From Magnolia sinica (Eukaryota; Streptophyta; Magnoliopsida; Magnoliales; Magnoliaceae), in assembly GCF_029962835.1 (NCBI RefSeq), contig NC_080583.1, positions 48,959,658 through 49,023,657 on the forward strand: a DNA stretch of 64,000 bases, in the 5' to 3' direction. The notes below the pieces were generated by a model. That model saw only the letters and a program-made list of their open reading frames with translations. It was not told the DNA's origin and did not search any database. The stretch's first letter is position 1; each line of letters begins with the position of its first letter. The translations under genes and the position numbers were made by a program. Of this stretch, positions 34,762 through 45,181 are shown piece after piece.

Positions 34762-36686
34762 GGCCTTAAAACCCTAGCTCTCTTTTCCATACGAATTTTC
34801 CTAACCCTAGCTAAGAAAGAGAGAGGAAAAGAGAGAGAAAGTGAGAGAGAAGTTGGTGAATCATCTTAGATCCTTTCCTGTTCTTCTTCATCCTTAAACC
34901 TTCACTTTTGAATCGTTATTCCGGCATTTCTGAGTTCATCTTTGAGTAAGTTAACCTAACCCTAATCTGTGTTAGAGCTTAGAATAGTCTTTGTGTTGTT
35001 GTAGCTCATTTCTATTCTTGCTTTAGGTTATCTTGTCACCGTTGACGAAGACAAATCGTCTGAAATTAGTTCGGTGTTCTTTTCTGGATTAAGGTGCGGA
35101 CTTTAATCGTATAGGTTATGGTTTTCAAGGCTTTCAATGCCAGTTAATGGTTTATTCTTGTTATGAATGAGATTTCACATGCCAAATGTTATGTTTATTT
35201 TGTGTTCCTGATATGCATGTGTTATATTGAGATTTGTGTATTCTATGTGTATGTATAAAGTACCGTATGTGTATAAAATATGAACTTGTGTTTGCCATGA
35301 TTACTTGTTGTGTACTTATGCTAATGGTATGTGCGGTAACTCCTTGGTAAAAGGAATTGTCCAAATGCGTGTATTTCAACATACGTCATGTATGTTGTAT
35401 TATGTATTCTAAGTGTTTGTAGAAATGCGTGAATGAACTAAAGTGTAATATATTATACTAATTACGGGCGTTGAGAAATGATTCTCAACACTCCTATTAA
35501 TGTGTATGATTTCCTACTTGCAAGTCATATTCCTTGTTGTTTAATTTCAAGTCTTACTGGTGCTTAAATCCATGTTAAGTTGATATTCTTCAAATGCTTA
35601 CGTACTACATGACGTGAGTTGTTGTTCCATTACTATTCTAAATTGTAGATATGAATATCTGTTGTAGTGGAATGTGTGTGGGACTATGAATAGTCCAGGA
35701 AATTAGTAATCGGCCTTAAGTTCGTGGCTGAGATTCCTTTCGCCACGTAGGACGTGATTAGACGAACCCGAGTCGTATTAGAGTTTGTCGGCATTGGTTT
35801 GGCCATGCGGAGTGTTTGCGTACTCTATGTCGTTCAACCCAACGTGCGCTCGTGCTAGTCGAGTTCGTCAAGTAACCTGATTGTCCGATGTATGTTCACT
35901 ATGTATGGACGCTATTGTTTGAATCTAGGGTACCAAACTTACCGATGAAATCTTGTTAACCATGGTACCTTGATCCGCTAAGACTCATGAGCCGGACATG
36001 GTGGTATGGGACACCGTGATCGAGCTGTCGGCCTACGCTGGGGTGACGAGCCTCCCCGTAGTGACCAGTGAGCAACCAAACTCGTGAGCCAATTATGGTG
36101 GTATGGGACACTATACTCGCGCTATCGGCCTACATTGATTGGTGACGAGCCCTTTGTAGTGACCTCGAGCATGCCTGGATACCGCAATGAGGTAACGAGC
36201 CTTATGGTGGTAATGAGAGTATGATAGGCGTGCATTGATTGGTGAAGAGCCCTTTGCAATGACCTATAAACATATGATCGTATGAGATGTCTAGGATTGA
36301 CGACCCTAGAATGGATCACTGTTTGGATGGTGATATGAGGAAGGTACCTTAGCTTCCCAATCCTGCTATATGAAAAGGACTAAAACAACTTGGCAATCAT
36401 GTTCATGCACCACATTTGCATGTGCTTTGTAGACGTGGTGCACTTTGAGGCGATGTCATGCGTAACATAAGATGAAGACGCTGAGGGTGTATGTCCGAGG
36501 GTACGCATCATTCTTCATACATCCTTGCATTAACAAGAGTACTTAGGACCTGTTTAATTGTTCTGCCTTATCATTACTGCTTGATTGAACTGATAACATG
36601 TTAACCTTTGCTTTATTGTTCCACTGAGTTGATCACTCACTCCCACGTTCTGGGGCGTGTTAAACACCCACTAGACTCTGTCTTAG

Positions 36687-36778
36687 TTGCAGATGTTGAT
36701 GATACCTTTGAGGCAGAGCGGGAGATCGAGGATGATGAGGCTGCTTTCTCTTTCATGCAGTTTTCAGACGGGTTCTAG
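36687..36778 (+). other. Conserved short acidic reading frame in the family-1 LTR
   Basis: After an acceptor-like GTCTTAG the frame reads ADVDDTFEAEREIEDDEAAF, then SFMQFSDGF and TAG. It is kept in the LTR copies ending at 54199 and 58603. The third copy differs from the others by a 9-bp in-frame indel and several substitutions. A donor-like GTAAGTT lies at 34946. It may be a relic of an ORF or a spliced LTR transcript; function unknown. Confidence 0.3.
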
Positions 36779-37109
36779 TGAGCCTTGTTCTGATGCGAGG
36801 GATGTTGGGATTTCTTTTGGGAATTTAATGATGTAATTTGATACTTATAATTTTGATAGCAACACTTGTATTACGACCTGGTATGTGTATGTATTTCAGA
36901 GATTCGCACATTTACACATATATTTCTTTAAGTCTTCCGCTTTCTTTCTTCACTTATCCCTGAATTATATCTGCACTTTGGCTTAATCTATTCCATGTTT
37001 TATGCACTAATACAGACAACATACATCCATCATTAAATATGTTGCATAAGTGATGTTTTGGAACTCGGGAGCTGAGTTATGTTCGACCCCCGAATTTCAG
37101 GGCGTTACA

Positions 37110-37473
37110 AATATACTTAATGTTTATTACACTTATTTAGAAAATGCTAATGAAACAAAATAAATAAAAGTAAATCTCTTTAAGCGCCTCCACGAGATCC
37201 TGATACTAAAATTTTAAAATCCCAACAGGGTAAGCTGCGAAGCCTAGTGAGTAATCTTAACATAGGTTTAAAAATAACATCATACAATCTGAATAAAACA
37301 TACTAAAAGATATAATATCTATTTAGGTAAAGCAACAGATGAGGAGACGAGGAGATTAATAAAAAAATTTTTCCAAGTAAATTCAAAGAAAACTGAATGA
37401 ATGAAATCAACATATGCTAAAATCCACAATAACAAATGAACAAACAAATATATGTAATATATATATATATATA

Positions 37474-37529
<56 letters not shown>
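37110..37529 (-). mobile_element. Family-2 5' LTR, second segment, ending in (TA)n
   Basis: It continues the LTR from AATATACTTAATG, matching 20936 onward. The (TA)n tract from about 37457 to 37529 is where the Mutator-like element is inserted. Confidence 0.8.
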
Positions 37530-37532
<3 letters not shown>

Positions 37533-37904
37533 TCCTGCTCACCTACGGTGCTTAAGTACGAGCTCCGTTAGGAGCCGTTGGATGCAAAACGGTGGCTGGG
37601 ATGAAGCAGCCGTGTAGCAGGAGACTCTCCGTGGAGAAGACTCGCCACGGCTGTTTTTTCGGACGCACGCCCAACCTTATGAAGTGACGTCTACAAGTTC
37701 TGTGGGCCACACCGTGATGTGTGCTTTGTATCTACACCGTCCATCCATTTGGACAGACCATATTATGGCATGATGCAAAAAATGAATCAGATGCAAAGCT
37801 CGACAGGACCCCACCACAAAAAACAGAGGAGAGAGTGACGTCCACCGTTAAAAGATTATGAGGGCCATGACAGGATTTGTTCTGCCAAATAATTAACATT
37901 TAAG
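37530..37904 (+). repeat. Left terminal inverted repeat of the MULE
   Basis: It pairs with 44090-44476 reversed. It includes GCTTAAGTACGAGCTCCG, the CGGACGCACGCCCAACC block and the GTGGGCCACACCGTGATGTG core, which is the same motif family found in the MITEs of the window. Confidence 0.9.
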
Positions 37905-38219
37905 CTTTTCATGTCTGCTTTAACACATGATCCGGCTGAAATCTCAAATAAACATCACGGTGGAACTTTAGAAGGTTTCAACGGTGGGTGTTACTCTCAC
38001 CGCTGTTTTCTATGGTGGGGTCCACCCCAGCCTTGGATCTGCCTCGTTCTTTGGACCATGCTCTAAAATGATCTCTCCAAATGTATGGACGGTGTTGATA
38101 CAACACATACATCATGGTGGGCCCATAAAAGTTGGTGACGCCACAGCCTAGCCGTATCCAACCCCCCTGTCGCACACGAATCCTCCCTGGATTCGGATTG
38201 CGTCCTAACCGCGCCCGGA

Positions 38220-38660
38220 CGGTAGGGCTATGTGGGGCCCACTATGATGTAAGTGTTTTATCCACGCCATTCATCGCTTTCTTCATATCATTTTAAGGCA
38301 TGATCGTTAAAATCAAGCAAGTCCACAGCTGCAGTGGAGCACAAAGTGGGGATTGAACGTCCATCTTTAAAAACTTCTTGGGAGTACATTACTGGCTATT
38401 TGTGTTTCAGTTCAAGCTGATGTTTGTGTTTTCACTTCATCCACAAGCAGTGACCTTATGAATAGGTTGGATGGTAAAAAAACATCACGGTGGCCTGAGA
38501 AAGGTTTCAATGATGTGTAATTATCACTTAAGCTTTCTTTCATGTGGTCCACTGGAGCCATGGACATGCCTCGTTTTTTGGATGATATCATAAAATAATC
38601 TGATAAAAGTGATGAACGGCATGGATAAAATACTTACATCACGGTGGCCCCAGAAATCCC
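38220..38660. repeat. Foldback MITE-like block inside the MULE
   Basis: The left arm TGTGGGGCCCACTATGATGT (near 38232) is inverted at the right (CATGGATAAAATACTTACAT then CACGGTGGCCCC, near 38620-38650), with TTTTAAGGCATGA-type text next to it. No ORF. Confidence 0.55.
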
Positions 38661-38926
38661 AACCCGAACATATTACCATTCACGCATGTCTAAAACCTCT
38701 CTCTTCTTTGCGAGCTTTAAAAGCTCTCTCGTCCTCTTGCCATTCTTTAGCAATCTACTTTCTCATTCTCTTGTCATTCTTTAGCAATTTACTTCTCTCT
38801 CTCCATCTTTCCACCACATCTCTGTACGAACGACATCAAGAAGAGATTGGGTTGCGGCGTCAGGGGCCAATCCCATCCACCAACCACAGTGATAGAGGGA
38901 GTGGTGAATTACCTTCAATTGGAAGG
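38661..38926 (+). promoter_or_regulatory. Putative non-coding leader exon of the transposase transcript
   Basis: CT-rich leader-like sequence ends at GGAAG|GTATTCTC (donor at 38927). An acceptor TTATAG ends at 40389, directly before the transposase ATG at 40391. A spliced 5' UTR is common in FAR1-type MULEs. Inferred only from the splice-like signals. Confidence 0.35.
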
Positions 38927-39451
38927 TATTCTCATATTCATTTACCCATCTTCTTTGTGTGGCTGATTTTCATGTGATAATTTATAATTGTCTTATTATT
39001 ATTGACAATGAGCATACAACGGATTCATATGGTGAGTCTCATCACCATGAGTCATGTTCCAAAGCTTCCATGGGCCTAAAGAAATTTCCAATGGTGGGTG
39101 TGACCTCTTTAGCTTTTCGATCTTCCTATTTTTAGGCTCGCTTTCTGAATTGAAATGGCATAGCTAATTGATGGGCCTCGAGGCTTTAGAAAAAGCTCGA
39201 CTCATGTGGGACCAGGCCATCTCAGCCCCGCTTTTGGTTTCTTTCATTATCCTTCTCTAGAGCATAGATCTTCGCCGTTGGTTCTCGTTTTAAATCAATA
39301 GGCCCCTGGTTCCTACCTTTGGTATATTTCTTGAGAAGTGTAATAGATAAAGACCATTCATCAGGTGGTCCACAGCTTGCACACACATTAAGCCGGCCCA
39401 CTTATCATTGGCCACACGTGTACCAGTAAAAGGGAGAGAAGGAAAAGCTAT

Positions 39452-39569
39452 CCAGTATCTTGAGTTTCAAAATACACGTGCGGAACATCATTAGATGGGC
39501 CATGGCATGTCCAGTATCTTGAGTTTCAAAATACACGTGTGGACCATCATTAGATGGGCCATGGCATGT
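39452..39569 (+). repeat. 59-bp tandem duplication
   Basis: Units 39452-39510 and 39511-39569 start CCAGTATCTTGAGTTTC and differ at only about two positions (GCGGAACATC versus GTGGACCATC). It lies in the MULE, upstream of the transposase. Confidence 0.9.
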
Positions 39570-40390
39570 TTGTTGTGACCTCCACCTGATATCATCCACA
39601 CACATGGCACGTGTGCTGTAAAGATTTCTCCTTTTCCTTTGTTTTCAAGCCAGGAAAAAAAAAGCGAGGCATGCTTATGTAGTCCTTTTCTGTTTCAGAG
39701 AAATGCTGCAAAGCGCATGATATGTGGCCCACCTAAGCCAGGCTGACGTGGATTACTTTTTGGTCGATATGGAATGTGCAATCAGTCTTCTACTGATAGG
39801 CCCACCTGACCAAGTTTGATGGTGGGGTGGTTTGCCCTCTTTGAATAGACGGGCCATCTGCCATCTATGCAAGGAACCCACATGGGTATTTTGGTCCATT
39901 CCAAATGTGCTGATTGGCCCACCTAAGAAGCCCATCTAAGTAGAGATGTCTGAACTGGGGCGTTTCCACGGGAACAAAAAGAGCCGTGGCTTGGGTAGAA
40001 CTGGAAAGGTTTCAACAACAGGCATTCCCTTCCCACTATTTTCTGATACGTGGCCCACTTGAGTTTTGAGTCTTTGTATTTGCATTTTTCCTTACTGAGG
40101 TCTATGTGACCTTATGAGTAGGTTGAATGGGCTAATCAATGTCATAGTGGCCTTACAAAATTTTTGATGGTGGGTGTCATTGTTGGGCTCATGTCTTTCT
40201 AACTGGGCATATTAATCTGGAAATTGATCATTTATAATTGTCTTGTTATTGTTGACTTTGGACCGTTTAATTTTTTCATAAATCTGAAATAGAAATATTG
40301 ATTTTTGTTATGAGTTGTGTTCATTTACCAACTTTTATATAATTTCATGATAAACTATATCAAAACTTTTTTTTGTTATGAGTTATAGAA

Positions 40391-42568
40391 ATGCACGAGA
40401 ATTTAATGGCGCAAGTTGGCACAACCTCTATCCGTCGTTGGATTCCAGAAGTAGAAGAGGGGTTGAAACCAATAGTTGAAAAGACAACTTTCTCTTCAGT
40501 TGATGCGGCGTTTAACTTCTACAACCATTATGCAAAGAAGGCAGGCTTCAGTGTTCGTAGAGGATCAAATAAATACAATAAGAGTCAAGAAGAGATCTGG
40601 AAGATGTTTGTATGTTCGAAGGAAGGGACGACAGATAACAAGGTACAAATGAAGCATGGTGTAGTAAAGAGGCGACGGAGTATTACTCGAGAAAGTTGTA
40701 AAGCTCGCATGACAATTAAAAAAGAGGGCAGTGGACCAAACTATATAGTGAAAAAGTTTGTTGAGGAGCACAGTCATGAGTTAGCAACTCCTCGAAAGAA
40801 ACATCTTCTTCGATCACATCGTGAGGTTTGTAATGCGCAGAAGAATTTGGAAAATACATTCACTCAAACAGGCATAGGCATTTCGCAAACTATGAATGTT
40901 TTAGCAATTGAATCAGGTGGTTACGAAAATATTGGATGCATTGAACAAGACATGAGAAATTATGAAAGAGATAAAAGAAAAGAAACCAAGGACCATGATG
41001 CTCAACTATTGTATGAACATTTTTCTGAAATGAAGGAATTGGATCCATCGTTCGCATATAATGTGAAGGTTGACGTGGAGGGCAGATTAACACATTGTTT
41101 TTGGGCTGACCCGATTTCACGTAAGGCTTATCATCACTTTGGTGATGTTATAGTATTTGACACCACGTACAATACAAACCACTATGAGTTAATATTTGCA
41201 CCATTTACAGGGGTTAATCACCATGGGCAATCAATTATACTGGGTTGTGGTTTTATCCATAATGAGACCACTGAATCTTTTATCTGGTTGTTTGAGAAAT
41301 GGTGTGAAGCAATGCCAGGGGACCCACCGAAAGCGATCATAACAGATCAAGATCCAGCGATGACAAAAGCCATTGCTATTGTATTTCCGAATGCTTTCCA
41401 TCGTTATTGTATTTGGCATATTTTGCAGAAGGTCCCTGAAAAGTTAGGTCACATAGCTTTCAAAGATGAATTTAAAGTACCTTTTTATGATAGCATATGG
41501 AATTCTGAGAAGCCCGAAGATTTCGAAGTAAAATGGAGCAAAGTTATTGAAGAAAATGAGTTGGATCATAATGATTGGCTTGCTTCTTTATTCAACATTC
41601 GTCACAAATGGGTACCAGCATATCTAAGACATGTTTTTTTTGCGGGTATGTCTAGTAGCCAACGAAGTGAAAGCACGAATGCATTTTTTCGTAAATATGT
41701 GTCGAAGAATAACTCGTTAATGGATTTCATAATTCGTTTTGATCGTGGAGTAGCACGACAGAGACACAATGAGTTAGTTGCCGATCATGAAACGATTAGT
41801 AGCAAGCCAAAGTTGAAAACTTTATTCGCCATGGAGAGAGAGCTTGGAGAGACTTATACTCGGTCTATTTTTTATAAATTTCAAGAAGAGTTGTATGAAA
41901 GCACTATTTATACTGCAATTCTTTTACAAAAGATGGAAGGCGTTTGCATTTACAATGTTGGAGTATGTGAAGGAACATCTCCCGAACGGCTAGTTGAATT
42001 CGAGATGGAATCTAAACAAGCAAAATGTAGTTGCTTAAAATTTGAATTTGAGGGCATACCATGTAGGCACATATTATGTATACTACGACAATCTCGGATA
42101 CCCAATTTGCCAGACCACTATATTTTGAAAAGATGGACAAGGGATGCTAAACTGGATTTTGTTTACGAAGCGAGTAGTGTGGAGTTAAATACAGAGAAAC
42201 ATGAATCGTATGCTCTTCGATATAGCAATTTGTTAGACATTTCTAGAAATCTTGCCAAAGAAAGCGCTAATTTTAAAGAGACATATCATATGTGTAAAGA
42301 AGGGCTACAAGATATTCTCAAACGAGTTCAAGATCAGAAGTTGGTTGCTGGTGAGACATTGGTGCCTAAAAATAAGAAACAAATAAAGAAAATTACTAAA
42401 GTAATCATTAAAGACCCGGTGCGTGCTAAAACTAAAGGAAGTGGAAAAAGATTAATTTCTGAAAGGGAAAAGGTTGCTCGTAAGAAAGATAAAAGAAGAT
42501 GCAATGGATGTGGGAAGTGGGGTCCTGGCCATGATAAACGTAATTGTCCAATATGGAAAAAACTGTAA
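40391..42568 (+). CDS. FAR1/FHY3-type Mutator transposase, 725 aa
   Basis: This is an uninterrupted frame. Residues about 35-145 form a FAR1-type WRKY-GCM1 zinc-finger DNA-binding domain (AAFNFYNHYAKKAGFSVRRG, FVCSKEG, RESCKARM, HSHEL). Residues about 250-350 are the MULE transposase core. The catalytic triad appears as Asp257 (VIVFDTTY), Asp319 (IITDQDPAM) and Glu427 (SSQRSESTNAFF). HRYCIWHI (residues 337-344) is the usual C/H pair. A SWIM zinc finger follows (Cys546, Cys548, Cys558, His560). The C-terminus has a CX2CX6HX4C knuckle (CNGCGKWGPGHDKRNC). The protein binds the TIRs and catalyses cut-and-paste transposition in the nucleus. FAR1 and FHY3 transcription factors descend from such transposases, but the TIR context makes this one a mobile-element gene. 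The ORF can end at TAA 42566-42568, or be spliced at CT|GTAAGT (42566) to an exon at 42674. Confidence 0.92.
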   Translation: MHENLMAQVGTTSIRRWIPEVEEGLKPIVEKTTFSSVDAAFNFYNHYAKKAGFSVRRGSNKYNKSQEEIWKMFVCSKEGTTDNKVQMKHGVVKRRRSITRESCKARMTIKKEGSGPNYIVKKFVEEHSHELATPRKKHLLRSHREVCNAQKNLENTFTQTGIGISQTMNVLAIESGGYENIGCIEQDMRNYERDKRKETKDHDAQLLYEHFSEMKELDPSFAYNVKVDVEGRLTHCFWADPISRKAYHHFGDVIVFDTTYNTNHYELIFAPFTGVNHHGQSIILGCGFIHNETTESFIWLFEKWCEAMPGDPPKAIITDQDPAMTKAIAIVFPNAFHRYCIWHILQKVPEKLGHIAFKDEFKVPFYDSIWNSEKPEDFEVKWSKVIEENELDHNDWLASLFNIRHKWVPAYLRHVFFAGMSSSQRSESTNAFFRKYVSKNNSLMDFIIRFDRGVARQRHNELVADHETISSKPKLKTLFAMERELGETYTRSIFYKFQEELYESTIYTAILLQKMEGVCIYNVGVCEGTSPERLVEFEMESKQAKCSCLKFEFEGIPCRHILCILRQSRIPNLPDHYILKRWTRDAKLDFVYEASSVELNTEKHESYALRYSNLLDISRNLAKESANFKETYHMCKEGLQDILKRVQDQKLVAGETLVPKNKKQIKKITKVIIKDPVRAKTKGSGKRLISEREKVARKKDKRRCNGCGKWGPGHDKRNCPIWKKL

Positions 42569-42673
42569 GTGCTTAATTCGTTTTATTCATTTATATTTGA
42601 TTGATTCTTTAATTTTGTTTCTTAAATTATTATATCCTTATTTTATTCATTCTTTAAAATGATTTACTTGCAG

Positions 42674-42880
42674 AATAAGATCTCCCGCATGCCAAGAACC
42701 ATCAATGAATGAAGTTGATATGTGTGAAGAACCATCAGATGACGAGGTTGATTGTATGAAGAACCATCGGATGATGAGGTTGATATGCATGAAGAACCAT
42801 CGGATGACGAGGTTGATATGCATGACGAAACATTAGATGATGAGGTGGAGACGTTAGGTCATGACACACCACTATCTTAA
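42674..42880 (+). other. Possible last transposase exon with acidic 11-residue repeats, frameshifted
   Basis: After TTGCAG, the DNA has three to four 33-bp units encoding EEPSDDEVDMH-like text (about 42725-42840), ending near 42880 in an HDTPLS-like frame and TAA. A one-base loss after GAGGTTGAT (about 42750) shifts the frame, so a spliced product would end early, at TAG near 42836. Without splicing the protein stops at 42568. Confidence 0.45.
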
Positions 42881-44089
42881 TAATGTAATCAATAACATTT
42901 TTTTAATTTACCCATTTACTTGGTAATTATGTAAACATTTTTTAATATCAGGCTAACCATTCCATAGAAAACAATAGTGATTGAACTCTCACCATTAACA
43001 ACTTCTAAGTCAACACTGTAATGTTTATTTGTCATCCAAGCCGTTGATATGTTAAAGTGGACCATAAAAAATAAAAATTATGTTGATTCAAAGCTTTTTT
43101 CACCCACATGAAGTTTTTAATGGCCAATCACCACAAACATTATCTGAAAAAAAAAAAAAAAGGGAATTGCGTAAATATATAATACATAATCAATGTGAGT
43201 CCTACGGTTAGGATTGCACCGTGTTGTGTGGGGCGGGCCTCACCTAATCCGCTCTGGGGAAGACAGCCTTTCGTGTCATGAAACATCAGTTCCTCTATTA
43301 GACAGTCTGACCACGTTACCAATGGAGGCGGATTGCATCTTACCCTCTCTGGGGCCCACTGTGATGTAAGTTTTTTATCCACGCCGTTAATATTTTCTCT
43401 CAGATCATTTTAAGGTATGAGATAAAAAATGAATTAGGTTCACAACTCCAGTGGACCACACCAAAGGAAGCTGCAATGATATGACACTCACCGTTGAAAC
43501 ATTTCTAAGGGACACCATGATGTTATTTTACTATATAACCTATTCATAAGGTCACGTAGACGTGGATGAAACGAAAACATAAATATATGCTTGATCCGAA
43601 ACTTCTCCAGATCCTAAGAAGTTTTTAATTGTGAACGTTTAATCCCCAATTTGTGGTCCATTTAAGCCTTTTATGTGGCTATTTTTTTATGTCATGGCTT
43701 AAAATAATTTGAGAGAAAATCTCAACGGCATGGATAAAATTATTACATCACGGTGGGTCTTAGAGAGCCCTACCTGAATGGTAACGCAATCCTCGTCCCA
43801 TTACCAATACTGGCAGATAAGCTTGCGGATGGGGATTCCAAAGGAACTTTCCGTCATGGTTAGTTAGGTGGGGTCCACCGTGATGTTTAGGGAAGATCCA
43901 CCACGTTCATCGGTTTTGAAAGATTAATTTAGACGATGGGCCAAAAAATGATATAAATCCAGAGCTTAAGTATGCCGTACATTAGTAAAAAGTGTGTATG
44001 TAAATTCTTACCATTGAAACTTATTTGGGTCCACCATAATGTTTATATCCCATCCATACCGTTCATAATGTCATTCTTACTAAGATAAA
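42881..44089. other. MULE 3' internal region with MITE-like foldback
   Basis: Non-coding. About 43300-43800 is a foldback with GGGGCCCACTGTGATGTAAG (near 43353) and its inverse (ATTACATCACGGTGGG, near 43740). Another core, GTGGGGTCCACCGTGATG, lies near 43868. Confidence 0.55.
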
Positions 44090-44473
44090 CTTAAATGTTA
44101 ATTATTTGGCAGAACAAATCCTGTCATGGCCCTCATAATCTTTTAACGGTGGACGTCACTCTCTCCTCTGTTTTTTGTGGTGGGGTCTGTCGAGCTTTGC
44201 ATCTGATTCATTTTTTGCATCATGCCGTAATATGGTCTGTCCAAATGGATGGACGGTGTAGATACAAAGCACACATCACGGTGTGGCCCACAGAACTTGT
44301 AGACGTCACTTCATAAGGTTGGGCGTGCGTCCGAAAAAACAGCCGTGGCGAGTCTTCTCCACGGAGAGTCTCCTGCTGCACAGCTGCTTCATCCCACCAC
44401 CGTTTTGCATCCAACGGCTCCTAACGGAGCTCGTACTTAAGCACCGTACGGCACGGTGCGCAGGAGACCGGGA

Positions 44474-44476
<3 letters not shown>
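44090..44476 (-). repeat. Right terminal inverted repeat of the MULE
   Basis: The reverse complement of the left TIR, ending GGGACTC at 44476. It has an extra short GC-rich stretch near the tip (CCGTACGGCACGGTGCG) that is shorter in the left TIR. Confidence 0.9.
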
Positions 44477-44526
<50 letters not shown>

Positions 44527-44661
44527 ATATCAAGTGAGAGATACTCACCTTTAAAAAATAAAAACTCCCCTTTTTTTTCTTCCTTTTTCTCTTTTGTCTT
44601 TTTTCTTTTCTTTTTCTCTCCTCCTTTTTATTCTTCCTTTTTCTTTGTCTTCACTCTCTCT
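44477..44661 (-). mobile_element. Family-2 LTR segment right of the MULE
   Basis: (TA)n to 44523, then TGTAATATCAAGTGAGAG and the CT-rich tract, matching 22140-22280 and 54953-55090. Homology stops abruptly after CACTCTCTCT at about 44661. Confidence 0.8.
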
Positions 44662-45181
44662 GTTTGTATCAGATTTCTGCCTGAATGGCCCGATAGGCGT
44701 CGAATCATGCAAAGGGGCCGATCGGGGCATTTCCAGTGGGGCCCAGGGGGGACCCACATCTTTTTAGTGCTAAGGGGCCATGAGGACCTCGCCCAAATGG
44801 CGAGCCATCGCCGGTTCGGCGAGCCCTCGCCGATCAGCGGGCCAGGCCGGGCGGGCTGGCTCGGGCTGACGAATGTATGGCCTAGTGTGGCCCACCCTTC
44901 CACGGTTTGCTGCTTTAAACTCTTTCTAAGCCCGACTTCCTTCACAATCATCCCTCCCAAGCTCTCTTTTCCTTCAAGTTCTTCTTCAAACTCCTCCAAA
45001 TCTCTTTCAAATCATCTTCTTTCATTTTCGTGCAAACTCTATCCACCCATCTCAAAACCTCACCCCCCCTTGCTGCTTACATCTCCTTTTCTTCTCATTT
45101 GAGCTCCCAAATCCTCCCTTGGGATCTCAAGTGTGTGGAAGCTTCCCATTTCTTCCTATTTCTCTCTTTCTCTCATTTTCC

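Larger units (their letters stand above)
34003..37109 (+). mobile_element. Solo LTR A of Tekay-like family 1 (3107 bp)
   Basis: It starts TGTAATGACCC, ends TTTCAGGGCGTTACA and is flanked by AATAT on both sides (33998-34002, 37110-37114). It has the same length and near-identical sequence to the LTR at 51424-54530. A TATTTATA box lies at 34754-34761. Three imperfect repeats with GGTGGTATGGGACAC or GACGAGCCCTTTG text lie at about 35990-36270. The target duplication would normally prove a simple solo LTR; see the finding on the shared right flank. Confidence 0.85.
37530..44476 (+). mobile_element. Autonomous Mutator-like element (MULE) with long TIRs, 6.9 kb
   Basis: Terminal inverted repeats of about 375-387 bp (37530-37904 and 44090-44476) begin GAGTCC and are nearly identical, except for a roughly 14-bp length difference close to the tips. 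The element is inserted in a (TA)n microsatellite, so both flanks are TATATATATA and an exact 8-11-bp duplication cannot be read. It carries an uninterrupted FAR1-type transposase ORF (40391-42568) with a probable non-coding leader exon. MITE-like foldbacks lie in both halves (about 38220-38660 and 43300-43800). Confidence 0.85.

Noticed and set aside
40391-42568. Host FAR1/FHY3 transcription factor gene
   Set aside because: The protein resembles FAR1, but the flanking 0.38-kb inverted repeats and the C-terminal zinc knuckle place it as the transposase of a Mutator-like element.
44306-44548. Minus-strand ORF with an IYIYIY run
   Set aside because: It is a translation of the (TA)n microsatellite and the MULE TIR.
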